Of a stretch of DNA of 64,000 bases, positions 26,003 through 33,829 are shown one piece after another. Below the pieces are notes generated by a model, which worked only from the letters and a program-made list of their open reading frames with translations, searched no databases and was not told the origin of the DNA. The translations under genes and the position numbers were made by a program. The stretch is from Flavobacteriaceae bacterium R38 (GTDB lineage: Bacteria; Bacteroidota; Bacteroidia; Flavobacteriales; Flavobacteriaceae): NCBI GenBank assembly GCA_009901575.1, contig WXYP01000001.1, forward strand, positions 248,001 through 312,000. The letters run 5' to 3'. Positions within the stretch are counted from its first letter, which is position 1, and each line of letters opens with the position of its first letter.

Positions 26003-27004
26003 TTATTTCTTGTTAATATGATCAATTAATTCTATAATTCTGCTGCTATATCCCATTTCATTATCATACCAGCCAATGATTTTTACCATGGTTCCTATGA
26101 CAGAAGTCATTTGCGAATCGAAAGTACACGAATACCTGTTACCTACAATGTCTATTGAGACTATAGGGTCTTTGGTATATGACAAAACGTGCTTAAAACG
26201 ACCCTGAGATGCAGTTTTAAAAGCATTATTCACCTCTTCAATAGATGTAGGATTTTTAACATTAAATGTGATGTCAGTTAAAGAACCATTAGGTATGGGA
26301 ACTCTAATACCGCACCCCCCTATAGTATCTGCTAAATCCGGAAATATCTTGGTTAATGCTTTAGCTGCACCGGTGGTGGTAGGTACGATAGATTGAGAAG
26401 CGGCTCTTGCTCTTCTTAAATCTCTATGTGGTTGATCGTGTAAACTTTGATCTGTAGTATAAGAATGTACAGTGGTTATGTAAGCTTGCTCTATCCCGCA
26501 CAGGTCATTAATGATTTTTATCATTGGAGCAGCATTATTTGTAGTGCAGGAAGCATTCGAAATGATTTCTTCAGAACCATCTAAAATATCTTCATTAACT
26601 CCAAGGACCACCATTTTAATAGTATCGTCAACCGGAGGAACGCTCAGAATCACTTTTTTTGCTCCATTCTTTAAATGATGCTTTAATGTTTCTTTTGTTT
26701 TGAACTTTCCCGAAGCCTCAATTACATAATCTATATTGAAGGGAGTCCAATCAATATTTTTTGGATGCTCTTCATTTAAAACAGTAGTTGTCTGATTGTT
26801 TATAGTGATCGTATTTGAACTTACATCTATATCATTTTTTAAAACACCATGGATACTGTCATATTTTAGAAGATGACTTAGTGTATTTATATCGGCTAAG
26901 TCATTAATAGCAACTACACTTATATTAGGATTGTCAATAAGTAGCCTAAAAACGGTTCGTCCTATTCTGCCGAAACCGTTAATAGCTATATTAATCTTTT
27001 TCAT
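26003..27004 (-). CDS. gapA: Glyceraldehyde-3-phosphate dehydrogenase
   Basis: A 333-residue phosphorylating GAPDH. The N-terminal INGFGRIGRTVFRLL binds NAD. The catalytic Cys is in SNASCTTNNAAP (about residue 152) and its His partner in TTVHSYTTDQSLHDQPHRD. GAPDH of E. coli type has the same layout, but the PPVDD insertion before MVVLGVNE differs from the usual PAKD, a variant I associate with Bacteroidetes. The oxidation of glyceraldehyde 3-phosphate links it to fbaA at 6 kb. It lies between lipA and the kinase, all on the minus strand with 26-35 base gaps, so a three-gene transcript is possible. Confidence 0.94.
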   Translation of the reverse strand: MKKINIAINGFGRIGRTVFRLLIDNPNISVVAINDLADINTLSHLLKYDSIHGVLKNDIDVSSNTITINNQTTTVLNEEHPKNIDWTPFNIDYVIEASGKFKTKETLKHHLKNGAKKVILSVPPVDDTIKMVVLGVNEDILDGSEEIISNASCTTNNAAPMIKIINDLCGIEQAYITTVHSYTTDQSLHDQPHRDLRRARAASQSIVPTTTGAAKALTKIFPDLADTIGGCGIRVPIPNGSLTDITFNVKNPTSIEEVNNAFKTASQGRFKHVLSYTKDPIVSIDIVGNRYSCTFDSQMTSVIGTMVKIIGWYDNEMGYSSRIIELIDHINKK

Positions 27005-27039
27005 ATTGAAATGTAAAATAATCTTTGAAACGAGAAACC

Positions 27040-27915
27040 TTAGTCGATATGCTTGTGAGCTTTATATGAAGATCTTACTAATGCTCCACTTTCCACATGT
27101 CTGAATCCCATTTCAAGTCCGATTTCCCTGTATTTATCAAATTGATCCGGGGTGATAAATTGTTTAACAGGTAAGTGCTTTTTTGAAGGTTGTAAATATT
27201 GACCAATGGTTACAATATCTACATTAGCAGCTCTTAAATCTCTTAATGTCTGAATCACTTCTTCTTCAGTTTCTCCCAAACCTAGCATTATACCAGATTT
27301 GGTTCTTCTGATTCCTTGATCTTTTAAGTATTTTAAAACTCCCAGACTTCTTTCGTATTTAGCTTGTATACGTACTTCTCTGGTTAAACGCTTAACGGTC
27401 TCCATATTGTGAGAAACAACCTCTGGAGCTACTTCTATAATTCGATCTATATTGCGTTCTACTCCTTGAAAATCAGGAATTAAAGTTTCCAAAGTAGTGT
27501 TTGGATTCATACGTCGAATAGCTTTTACTGTTTCTGCCCAGATAATAGAACCCATATCTTTCAGGTCATCTCTGTCAACAGATGTAACAACAGCATGCTT
27601 AATATTCATTATTTTGATAGAACGTGCAACTTTTTCAGGCTCTTCCCAATCCACAGTTTCCGGCCTTCCGGTTTTTACACCGCAAAATCCACATGAACGT
27701 GTGCAGATGTTTCCTAAAATCATGAAAGTAGCGGTTCCTTCTCCCCAGCATTCACCCATATTTGGGCAGCTTCCAGAAGTACAAATAGTATGTAAATTAT
27801 ATTTGTCAACCAATCCGCGAAGCTCTGTATATTTCTTCCCGGTAGGTAATTTTACTCTTAGCCATTTAGGTTTTCCTTTTTGAGGCTTAGGAATTATAGC
27901 AGTTTCTGTACTCAT
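27040..27915 (-). CDS. lipA: Lipoyl synthase
   Basis: A 291-residue radical-SAM enzyme that inserts two sulfurs into octanoyl chains on 2-oxoacid dehydrogenases and the H protein. Both iron-sulfur clusters are supported: the auxiliary cluster motif [12 protein letters not shown] (about 45-56) and the radical-SAM motif CTRSCGFC (about 72-79). The C-terminal RSSYKAH serine, the fourth ligand of the auxiliary cluster, is present too. It starts the lipA-gapA-kinase run on the minus strand. Confidence 0.95.
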   Translation of the reverse strand: MSTETAIIPKPQKGKPKWLRVKLPTGKKYTELRGLVDKYNLHTICTSGSCPNMGECWGEGTATFMILGNICTRSCGFCGVKTGRPETVDWEEPEKVARSIKIMNIKHAVVTSVDRDDLKDMGSIIWAETVKAIRRMNPNTTLETLIPDFQGVERNIDRIIEVAPEVVSHNMETVKRLTREVRIQAKYERSLGVLKYLKDQGIRRTKSGIMLGLGETEEEVIQTLRDLRAANVDIVTIGQYLQPSKKHLPVKQFITPDQFDKYREIGLEMGFRHVESGALVRSSYKAHKHID

Positions 27916-27961
27916 AGAAATTCTTTATAAGGACAAAGATACGACTAATCTCTTAAAAAAA

Positions 27962-29176
27962 TTAAATGGTGGTAAGGTACCATCCGCTAAAAAATATTAA
28001 GAAAATTATTCCAAGAATACTCAAAACCTTCATGCTAATACCGGGCTGGAACTCTTTAGGAGTATGTTTGGAGGTAATTAACCTGTAATTTACTATAGCA
28101 TAAAAAGGTGCTGTGATAAAAGATAGTATAGTTGCAATTTGGATGAGTAATGCCATTTCAGACAAAAAGAAAACAAAAATTGCGATTGTTCCAATAACTA
28201 AAACCATCATCCAAAAAATGAAAGAATGCTTGATCAGTTTTCCTGCTAATAGTTTAGAAGCATGTGCCATTGCTCTCGGTGAACCATCTAAGGTGGTGAT
28301 AGTAGTACTGAACATGGTTGTGAACGCAGCAATAGTTATAAAAAGAGCACTGGAATCTCCCAGGTTATTAGTATATAATTTAATTAATTGCTCTGCAAAT
28401 ACACCAGCTCTGTTATCAAAAGTTTCTCCTGAATTATACATGACTAAGGCTCCCAAACTTACAAAGCATACTCCAAGTACAACAGTACCGATGTAGCCAA
28501 CATTGAAATCTAATAATGAATTCTTAGGCGTATAACTTTTATCTGCGTTTTTCTTTTCTATGGCCCATAAAGAATGCCAGATTGAAATGTCAAAAGGCGC
28601 GGGCATCCAACCCATAAAAGCAATTAAAAAAGCAATTTCAACACTGTTTTTTGGTAATACTTGTTGCAAGCTATAACTGTCACTGGAACCTGATATCGCA
28701 ACTACGACAGCGATTATTGTGCTTAAGGCCAGGGCTATAATTACAAATTTCATTAAGTTGTCCAGGAGCTTATACTTTCCTATGGTAAGAATTAATAAGC
28801 AAATGATTGTAATTACAGTACTCCAAAGTACTAAATTATCTGTAATTCCAAATAATTTTACCGCTAGTCCTGCAGTGACAATAGTAACTGCTGTTTGTAT
28901 AGTAAACATGGTGGCAAAACTGAGGATGAAGTATAACACCAATACCCATTTTCCGAGTTTTTTATATCCATCTAAAAGACTTTCTCCGGTAGCCAGAGCA
29001 TATTTTGGGCCATATTGAAAGAAAGGATATTTAAAGAGGTTAACCAGCAATAATGCCCAAATGAGTCCGAAACCAAAATCAGCTCCTGCCCGGGTGCTTT
29101 GTACCAGGTGAGAAACACCTATGGCAGCCCCTGCAAAGAGTAATCCCGGTCCCAGCTTTTTTAAGAAACTACGCAT
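27962..29176 (-). CDS. Nramp-family divalent metal transporter homologue, atypical metal site
   Basis: A 404-residue membrane protein of about 11 helices, starting with GPGLLFAGAAIGVSHLVQ. In manganese/iron Nramp transporters the first helix carries the metal-binding DPGN motif at this place; here the residues aligned to it read GVSH (about 20-23). Helix 6 reads MGWMPAPFDISIW where canonical members have the MPHN motif. The overall fold and length otherwise fit the family, so substrate or mechanism probably differs. The gene lies 2 bases after an ECF sigma factor gene and so is the last gene of a four-gene operon. The exact substrate is unknown. Confidence 0.82.
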   Translation of the reverse strand: MRSFLKKLGPGLLFAGAAIGVSHLVQSTRAGADFGFGLIWALLLVNLFKYPFFQYGPKYALATGESLLDGYKKLGKWVLVLYFILSFATMFTIQTAVTIVTAGLAVKLFGITDNLVLWSTVITIICLLILTIGKYKLLDNLMKFVIIALALSTIIAVVVAISGSSDSYSLQQVLPKNSVEIAFLIAFMGWMPAPFDISIWHSLWAIEKKNADKSYTPKNSLLDFNVGYIGTVVLGVCFVSLGALVMYNSGETFDNRAGVFAEQLIKLYTNNLGDSSALFITIAAFTTMFSTTITTLDGSPRAMAHASKLLAGKLIKHSFIFWMMVLVIGTIAIFVFFLSEMALLIQIATILSFITAPFYAIVNYRLITSKHTPKEFQPGISMKVLSILGIIFLIFFSGWYLTTI

Positions 29177-29177
29177 T

Positions 29178-29747
29178 TTATTGTTTTTTATTTTGAATAA
29201 TCTCGGCTAATAACTTTTTTGCCCTTAATAATTTAACTTTTACATTATTTAAAGGCTCTTCCAATTCTTGAGCTATTTCCTGATAACTTAGCTCTTGAAA
29301 ATATCTTAAATTGATTACTTTTTGATAGTGAGGTTTTAGTTTTTTTATGTAACGCAGTAATTTGGCTAAATTTTGTTCCGTAATTAGCTTATCTTCTGCG
29401 GTTGGAGTATCATCCATTACTTCATATACGGCATTATTTTCTTCTTGTATTGCCTGATTGATGATACTTGATTTTTGCTTTCTTATATGATCTATATGGA
29501 TGTTTTTGGAAATAGTGATTAACCAGGTTTTAAATTCATATTTTTCATCGTAACTGGCTATTTTATCAAAAGCTCTTGAAAATGTTTGAATACTAATATC
29601 TTCAGCATCATTTTCATTATGGGTTCTTAATAACTGAAAAGCATAAATATCATTCCAAAAATGATCTAATAGAAAACTGAATGCTTTCTGATCTGCCGCT
29701 TTTGCTTTTTTTATAGCGTTTTTAATTAAATGGGGCGTTACTTCCAA
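29178..29747 (-). CDS. RNA polymerase sigma factor, ECF type
   Basis: A 189-residue sigma factor with region 2 (about 20-90: FLLDHFWNDIYAFQLL, NDAEDISIQTFSRAFD, TISKNIHIDHIRKQ) and region 4 (about 125-185, with LRYFQELSYQEIAQELEEP as the HTH). The start appears to be TTG at 29747, because there is no ATG near this N-terminus; it overlaps the glycosyltransferase stop by 10 bases. No anti-sigma factor is adjacent, which is unusual for the ECF class. It sits between a glycosyltransferase and the Nramp homologue. Confidence 0.88.
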   Translation of the reverse strand: MEVTPHLIKNAIKKAKAADQKAFSFLLDHFWNDIYAFQLLRTHNENDAEDISIQTFSRAFDKIASYDEKYEFKTWLITISKNIHIDHIRKQKSSIINQAIQEENNAVYEVMDDTPTAEDKLITEQNLAKLLRYIKKLKPHYQKVINLRYFQELSYQEIAQELEEPLNNVKVKLLRAKKLLAEIIQNKKQ

Positions 29748-30850
29748 TATGTCGGTTTTGAAATACTATTGACGATAAATATAGCAAATTGAAAAACAAT
29801 AAGTGATAATTCTAAAAGAGGAATGTACAGCGATAATGAATTTTCATGTAGTTTCCTGAAAGATTTCACAAAAATAATATATTGTATTAATATTCTTAAT
29901 AAAGCTAATGAGATTACTGTGATCCAATTAAATTTAATGATCAATAAAAAAATAAATAAGCTCCAGAACAAAAAAGAAGAGAGGTAAAAAATTCCCAATA
30001 AAAATTTATGATAAAATTTATAATGTGTAGCTGTAGAGATATGTCTTCTTTTTTGTAAAAACCAATCTTTAAAAGATTCTTTAGGATTTGAATAGACAAT
30101 ACTGTTAAAAGAGTAATTAATGGCTACATTATCTTTTTTTGCTACTTCTTTTATAAAAAGATCATCATCACCACTTTTTATATTCATGTGATTAATATAG
30201 CCTTTGTTATTAAAAAACTCACTTTTGTGATAAGCCAGATTTCTTCCAACTCCCATATATGGTATGCCTATTCTGGCATATGAAAAGTATTGAATAGCAG
30301 TGATAAGGGTTTCAAATCTGATGAGTGCATTTAAAAAAGATTTTTTAATTTTTTTATAAGGACCATAACCAAGGATAATAGTTTCTTTGCGAGTAAATTT
30401 TTTTGCCATTTCCTGAATCCATAAATTAGAATTTGTATGGCAATCTGCATCTGTAAATAAGAGATGATTGTATTTTGATGCTTTGATACCCAGGGTTAAA
30501 GCATATTTCTTATTACCCCAAAATGCTTCGGCGTTCTCTACATCTACAATTTTTATTCTTGAATCTCCTTTTGCAAAAGCTTTCATGACTTCTAGTGTGT
30601 TGTCACTTGAAGCATCATTGATAAGAATAATTTGAAATTCCGGGTATTCCTGATTTAATACAGAAGGCAGATTATCTTTTAGGTTTTGTGCTTCATTTTT
30701 TGCACAAATAATAACAGAAACAGGTGGGAAGGAATCAGGTATAGAAGATTGCATTTCTTTGTGAAATGCAAAAGTCCTGAAAATTAAAAGAAAAAATAAT
30801 AATTGGATTACTACAACTGCGATGTAAATGTAGAGTAGTAGTATAAGCAT
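29738..30850 (-). CDS. Family 2 glycosyltransferase, membrane-bound
   Basis: A 370-residue inner-membrane protein. One N-terminal helix is followed by the GT-A domain: VIICAKNEAQNLKDNL, the nucleotide-sugar site LINDASSDNT, the DxD motif FTDADCHTN, GDDDLFIKEV and a QKRRHI motif corresponding to Q/RxxRW. The C-terminus has two or three membrane helices. Such layouts fit a processive or lipid-linked sugar transferase; the substrate cannot be inferred. It overlaps the ECF sigma gene by 10 bases and follows the small four-Cys protein by 18 bases, so all four genes share a transcript. Confidence 0.9.
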   Translation of the reverse strand: MLILLLYIYIAVVVIQLLFFLLIFRTFAFHKEMQSSIPDSFPPVSVIICAKNEAQNLKDNLPSVLNQEYPEFQIILINDASSDNTLEVMKAFAKGDSRIKIVDVENAEAFWGNKKYALTLGIKASKYNHLLFTDADCHTNSNLWIQEMAKKFTRKETIILGYGPYKKIKKSFLNALIRFETLITAIQYFSYARIGIPYMGVGRNLAYHKSEFFNNKGYINHMNIKSGDDDLFIKEVAKKDNVAINYSFNSIVYSNPKESFKDWFLQKRRHISTATHYKFYHKFLLGIFYLSSFLFWSLFIFLLIIKFNWITVISLALLRILIQYIIFVKSFRKLHENSLSLYIPLLELSLIVFQFAIFIVNSISKPTYWK

Positions 30851-30868
30851 ATAGCGCTTTTACTAAAT

Positions 30869-31069
30869 TTATTTAGTCTCGATATTTCTACATTCTTGCT
30901 CGTCTGGCATTCTTCCGCAAAAACCACAAGCTTCCCCATCTTTATTTAAAAAAGGGTTTTGGCTAGCACATGTCCCTGCAAATTTACCATCTTTTTTTCC
31001 CCATATCTTAATAGCAATGCCAGCAAAAGCTAACGCCATAAGTCCTATAGTTAATAATATCAATTTCAT
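30869..31069 (-). CDS. Small membrane protein with four cysteines, NqrM-like
   Basis: A 66-residue protein with one N-terminal helix (LILLTIGLMALAFAGIAIKIW, about 3-23) and a short domain with Cys at 34, 48, 51 and 60 (GTCASQN, ACGFCGRMPD, QEC). This membrane-helix plus four-cysteine plan resembles NqrM (DUF539), which delivers iron to the Na+-NQR complex. The match is in architecture and partial motif (GTC near the membrane), not proven homology. No nqr genes are in the window. It is the first gene of a minus-strand operon with a glycosyltransferase, an ECF sigma factor and an Nramp homologue. A perfect -7 element lies upstream at 31086-31093. Confidence 0.7.
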   Translation of the reverse strand: MKLILLTIGLMALAFAGIAIKIWGKKDGKFAGTCASQNPFLNKDGEACGFCGRMPDEQECRNIETK

Positions 31070-31085
31070 TTAAAAAACTTTTGTA

Positions 31086-31093
31086 CAAAAATA
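31086..31093 (-). promoter_or_regulatory. -7 promoter element of the four-gene operon
   Basis: Minus strand TATTTTTG, a perfect match 16 bases before the start of the four-cysteine protein. It partly overlaps the T-run of the upstream terminator. Confidence 0.55.
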
Positions 31094-31126
31094 CAAAAAC
31101 TTAGCCCTGTAAAAGCTAAGTTTTTG
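31094..31126 (-). terminator. Terminator of the ECF sigma/anti-sigma operon
   Basis: AAAAACTTAGC (31095-31105) pairs with GCTAAGTTTTT (31115-31125) around a 9-base loop. On the minus strand it is followed by a T-rich run. Confidence 0.82.
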
Positions 31127-31152
31127 ATAAGATTATAATAAAATTTAATTTT

Positions 31153-31923
31153 TTATTTGATAGGGATATTGGCAACGATATTATCAACTGTTGCTTCTAT
31201 ATTTCCTCCTTTAGGTTCAATAGTAATGTTGTAACTGCTTGCATTTTCTTTAAAAGGAATAGATAGCAATTCGTTTTCGTTTCTTTTTAAAATTCCTAAA
31301 CTGACCATTTCACCATTGACATCTGCCCACATCTGATAAACCTGTTCTTCTGGTAAATCAGGAAGAGAAACTACATTTATTAAAGATAATTTTTCTACAG
31401 GGTTAATGTATGCTACTGTTTTTAGATTGTTAGCTCTTTGATTCCCTCTCAATACATATTTACGAGTTTCCGGATTGTTAAGCACTACAAACTGATTTTT
31501 AATGTCTTCCAGTTTGGTGTTAGTAACCAGAATATCATTTTTTAAATCCATAAGTTCACTCGAAACTATAGAATTCTCTTTTGACAGCATACTATTTCGT
31601 GACCAAAGGAAAATGGATGAGGTACAGAAGAGTATTGCTGCTACACTTGCTGCAACATAATACCATGGTACTCTATAGGTTGAATTGTGGTGATCTTTTG
31701 GTATGTCATTTAAAATTTGCTCTTTAAGCTCTACAGGAGCTTTTATGGCAAATGAACGTGCATAATTTTCTAAATTATCCTGTAACTCGTCATAAGTAGT
31801 ACGAACTTCAGGATACTTAGAAATATAGTGCTCTACCTGTATAGCTTCTTTCTCGGTTGTAGAACCAATTAAGTACTTTTCAAGCAGGTCGCTTTCTAAA
31901 AATATTTCGATATCTTTTTTCAT
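31153..31923 (-). CDS. Anti-sigma factor, RskA-like
   Basis: A 256-residue single-pass membrane protein. The N-terminal anti-sigma domain (about 1-80, with EKYLIGSTTEKEAIQVEHYI) would hold the sigma factor, the membrane helix is at about 88-107 (VPWYYVAASVAAILFCTSSI), and the C-terminal RskA-like domain faces the periplasm (VSLPDLPEEQVYQMWADVNG, VSLGILKRNENELLSIPF, FNITIEP-like YNITIEPKGG). The start is the ATG at 31921-31923, giving an ATGA overlap with the sigma stop; a TTG six bases upstream is less likely. It is the cognate inhibitor of the sigma factor. Confidence 0.88.
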   Translation of the reverse strand: MKKDIEIFLESDLLEKYLIGSTTEKEAIQVEHYISKYPEVRTTYDELQDNLENYARSFAIKAPVELKEQILNDIPKDHHNSTYRVPWYYVAASVAAILFCTSSIFLWSRNSMLSKENSIVSSELMDLKNDILVTNTKLEDIKNQFVVLNNPETRKYVLRGNQRANNLKTVAYINPVEKLSLINVVSLPDLPEEQVYQMWADVNGEMVSLGILKRNENELLSIPFKENASSYNITIEPKGGNIEATVDNIVANIPIK

Positions 31924-32480
31924 ATCCAAACAATTAATAATAATATAACTGGAGCGTTAAAAATTTTTCTTAATTCTCTCAAGCCTATTTTTAGTCTTGA
32001 TTTAACTGTTCCTAAGGGCATATCTAATGCTTCACTGGCTTCTTGTTGGGTCATGCCCTTAAAAAACAGGGCTTCCAATACAATTTGATATTTTTCATCC
32101 AGCGAATTTAAATGCTTCCGTACATCCATATGTTCGGGCACTATGCCATTCACTCCTAGGTTATATACGTTAGAAACTTCAACTTGGATCTCTTGATCTG
32201 CTTTTGTGTTAATACTTCTGATCCTGTCAATAGCTGTATTTCGTATAATTCTGAATAACCAGGTAAACAATTTAGCTTTTTTCGGATCATAACTATGAAT
32301 CTTTTTCCAGACCTTTATTAAGCTTTCCTGCAAAACATCTTTTGCAAGATCTTCGTCTTTTGTTACCTTGAATGCAACCCCTAAAAGCGTATCTCCATAA
32401 TAATCGTATAATAGAGACATTCCCTTTTCATCTTGCTCCATCAAGAGTTGAACAATATGTTTTTCTAATAACTCCGCCAT
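31920..32480 (-). CDS. RNA polymerase sigma factor, ECF type
   Basis: A 186-residue ECF sigma factor. Region 2 (about 20-90: LLYDYYGDTLLGVAFKVT, DEDLAKDVLQESLIKVWKKI, FRIIRNTAIDRIRS) and region 4 (about 125-175, with FKGMTQQEASEALDMPLGTV as the HTH) are intact. It ends with a hydrophobic tail (PVILLLIVWI). It overlaps the anti-sigma start in ATGA style, a classic co-translated pair. The pair is often tied to an envelope or oxidative signal; the signal here is unknown. It is divergent from the ncRNA upstream of murB. Confidence 0.92.
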   Translation of the reverse strand: MAELLEKHIVQLLMEQDEKGMSLLYDYYGDTLLGVAFKVTKDEDLAKDVLQESLIKVWKKIHSYDPKKAKLFTWLFRIIRNTAIDRIRSINTKADQEIQVEVSNVYNLGVNGIVPEHMDVRKHLNSLDEKYQIVLEALFFKGMTQQEASEALDMPLGTVKSRLKIGLRELRKIFNAPVILLLIVWI

Positions 32481-32644
32481 AAAAAAATATAGATTAACAA
32501 AAAATTATGAAATCTAACTAATCCAAAATAGAAAAATCAGACGTACATAAAGTGTAACGAAAAACATTCAAATTTATTAATTAAATATTTAAACCAAAGA
32601 TATAAGTACATTGAAGTTAAATTTATAAATATTTAGTTAATAGA

Positions 32645-32815
32645 TTTAAAATAAGGAGGGACTCCTACTATTGTTGAAATTAATGTCAAACGGTAATTGA
32701 GATTACTCTTTTTTTAGACGTTAATTGATAAAGTTACCGAAATAATAGTAGCTAGTTTAGGTTAGTTAAGTTTGGGACAAATCCTCATCAGTTCTCCTCT
32801 GGTGAGGATTTTTTA
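32645..32815 (+). ncRNA. Candidate structured small RNA with terminator, 6S-like shape
   Basis: The 332-base gap between the ECF sigma gene and murB has no ORF but folds strongly on the plus strand. An outer 8-bp stem (CTACTATT 32665-32672 with AATAGTAG 32744-32751) encloses an uneven bubble, then a 10-bp stem (32678-32687 with 32717-32726, one G-U pair), then an apical hairpin (GTAAT 32693-32697 with ATTAC 32702-32706). An alternative pairing, CGGTAA (32691-32696) with TTACCG (32734-32739), competes with it. A 12-bp terminator follows. The long rod with a central bubble resembles 6S RNA, and a Flavobacteria-specific 6S family exists (6S-Flavo), but I could not verify membership. The 5' end is approximate. 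Confidence 0.55.
32780..32815 (+). terminator. Terminator of the candidate ncRNA
   Basis: AATCCTCATCAG (32780-32791) pairs with CTGGTGAGGATT (32799-32810) around a 7-base loop, with one U-G pair that would be an A-C mismatch on the minus strand, so the plus strand is favoured. The T-run covers the end of murB (stop at 32813-32815). Confidence 0.8.
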
Positions 32816-33826
32816 TTTGATGATATTTACCTCAGTCTCAATATGAATATTGAATTTTTCTGCTACAGTTTTCTGGATTTTTTCTGCTAATTTTAATACT
32901 TCTGATCCGCTGGCGTTTCCATAATTTACAAGTACAAGAGCTTGATTTTTATGAACTCCGGCGTCTCCATAACGTTTCCCTTTAAAACCTGATTGCTCTA
33001 TAAGCCAGCCTGCAGGAACTTTTACTTTACCATCTTCCAGTTTATAACTGGGAACTGAAGGATATTTTAAAGATAATTTTTTGAAATCTGAAGCTGAGAT
33101 AATTGGATTTTTAAAAAAACTACCACTATTTCCTATCTCATCAGGATCTGGTAATTTACTTTTTCTGATCGCAATAACGGCATTGGAAACATCTCTAATG
33201 GTAGGAGTGTTAATTTCGTTACTATTTAAAAACTCCTCAATTGCACCATAAGAAGTGTTTAATGAATGATTATTTCTGCTCAATTTAACATTAACGGCAG
33301 TAATAACGAATTCTCCTTTAATTTCATGCTTAAAAATAGAATCTCGATAACCAAATTTACAATCGGATAATGTAAAAGTTCGTTTTTTTAATGTTTTAAG
33401 GTGGATAGCCTCACAGGAAATAAAGACATCTTTTAATTCTACCCCGTAAGCACCAATATTTTGGATAGGAGCAGTACCAACATTACCTGGAATAAGAGAA
33501 AGGTTTTCCAGACCACCGTAATCGTTTTCAATACACCATAATACAAAATTGTGCCAATTCTCTCCTGCTGCAACTCTTACAGTAACAGAAGCTTCATCTT
33601 GAGAAACAATTTCTTTTCCTTTTATATTAAGATATAAAATTAAGGCATCTATATCTTTGGTCAAAAGCATATTACTACCACCACCCAAAATAAACTTTTC
33701 TTGATTTTTTTTTGAGGCCAAGACTTTAATTAACTCTTCTTCGGAAGAGATTTCGATAAAATATTTTGCATTTACATCAATACCAAATGTATTGAATGGC
33801 TTTAATGATATGTTTTCTCTTAGCAT
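32813..33826 (-). CDS. murB: UDP-N-acetylenolpyruvoylglucosamine reductase
   Basis: A 337-residue FAD enzyme that makes UDP-MurNAc for peptidoglycan. The FAD-binding segments FILGGGSNMLLT (about 42-53) and LSLIPGNVGTAPIQNIGAYG (about 108-127) are present, with the catalytic Ser in DEIGNSGSFFKNP and the C-terminal Glu in HIETEVNI. The start is the ATG at 33824-33826; a TTG three bases upstream is less likely. The gene lies 3 bases behind the aminotransferase stop, so the two are co-transcribed. Its 3' end overlaps the T-run of the convergent ncRNA terminator. Confidence 0.95.
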   Translation of the reverse strand: MLRENISLKPFNTFGIDVNAKYFIEISSEEELIKVLASKKNQEKFILGGGSNMLLTKDIDALILYLNIKGKEIVSQDEASVTVRVAAGENWHNFVLWCIENDYGGLENLSLIPGNVGTAPIQNIGAYGVELKDVFISCEAIHLKTLKKRTFTLSDCKFGYRDSIFKHEIKGEFVITAVNVKLSRNNHSLNTSYGAIEEFLNSNEINTPTIRDVSNAVIAIRKSKLPDPDEIGNSGSFFKNPIISASDFKKLSLKYPSVPSYKLEDGKVKVPAGWLIEQSGFKGKRYGDAGVHKNQALVLVNYGNASGSEVLKLAEKIQKTVAEKFNIHIETEVNIIK

Positions 33827-33829
33827 CAA

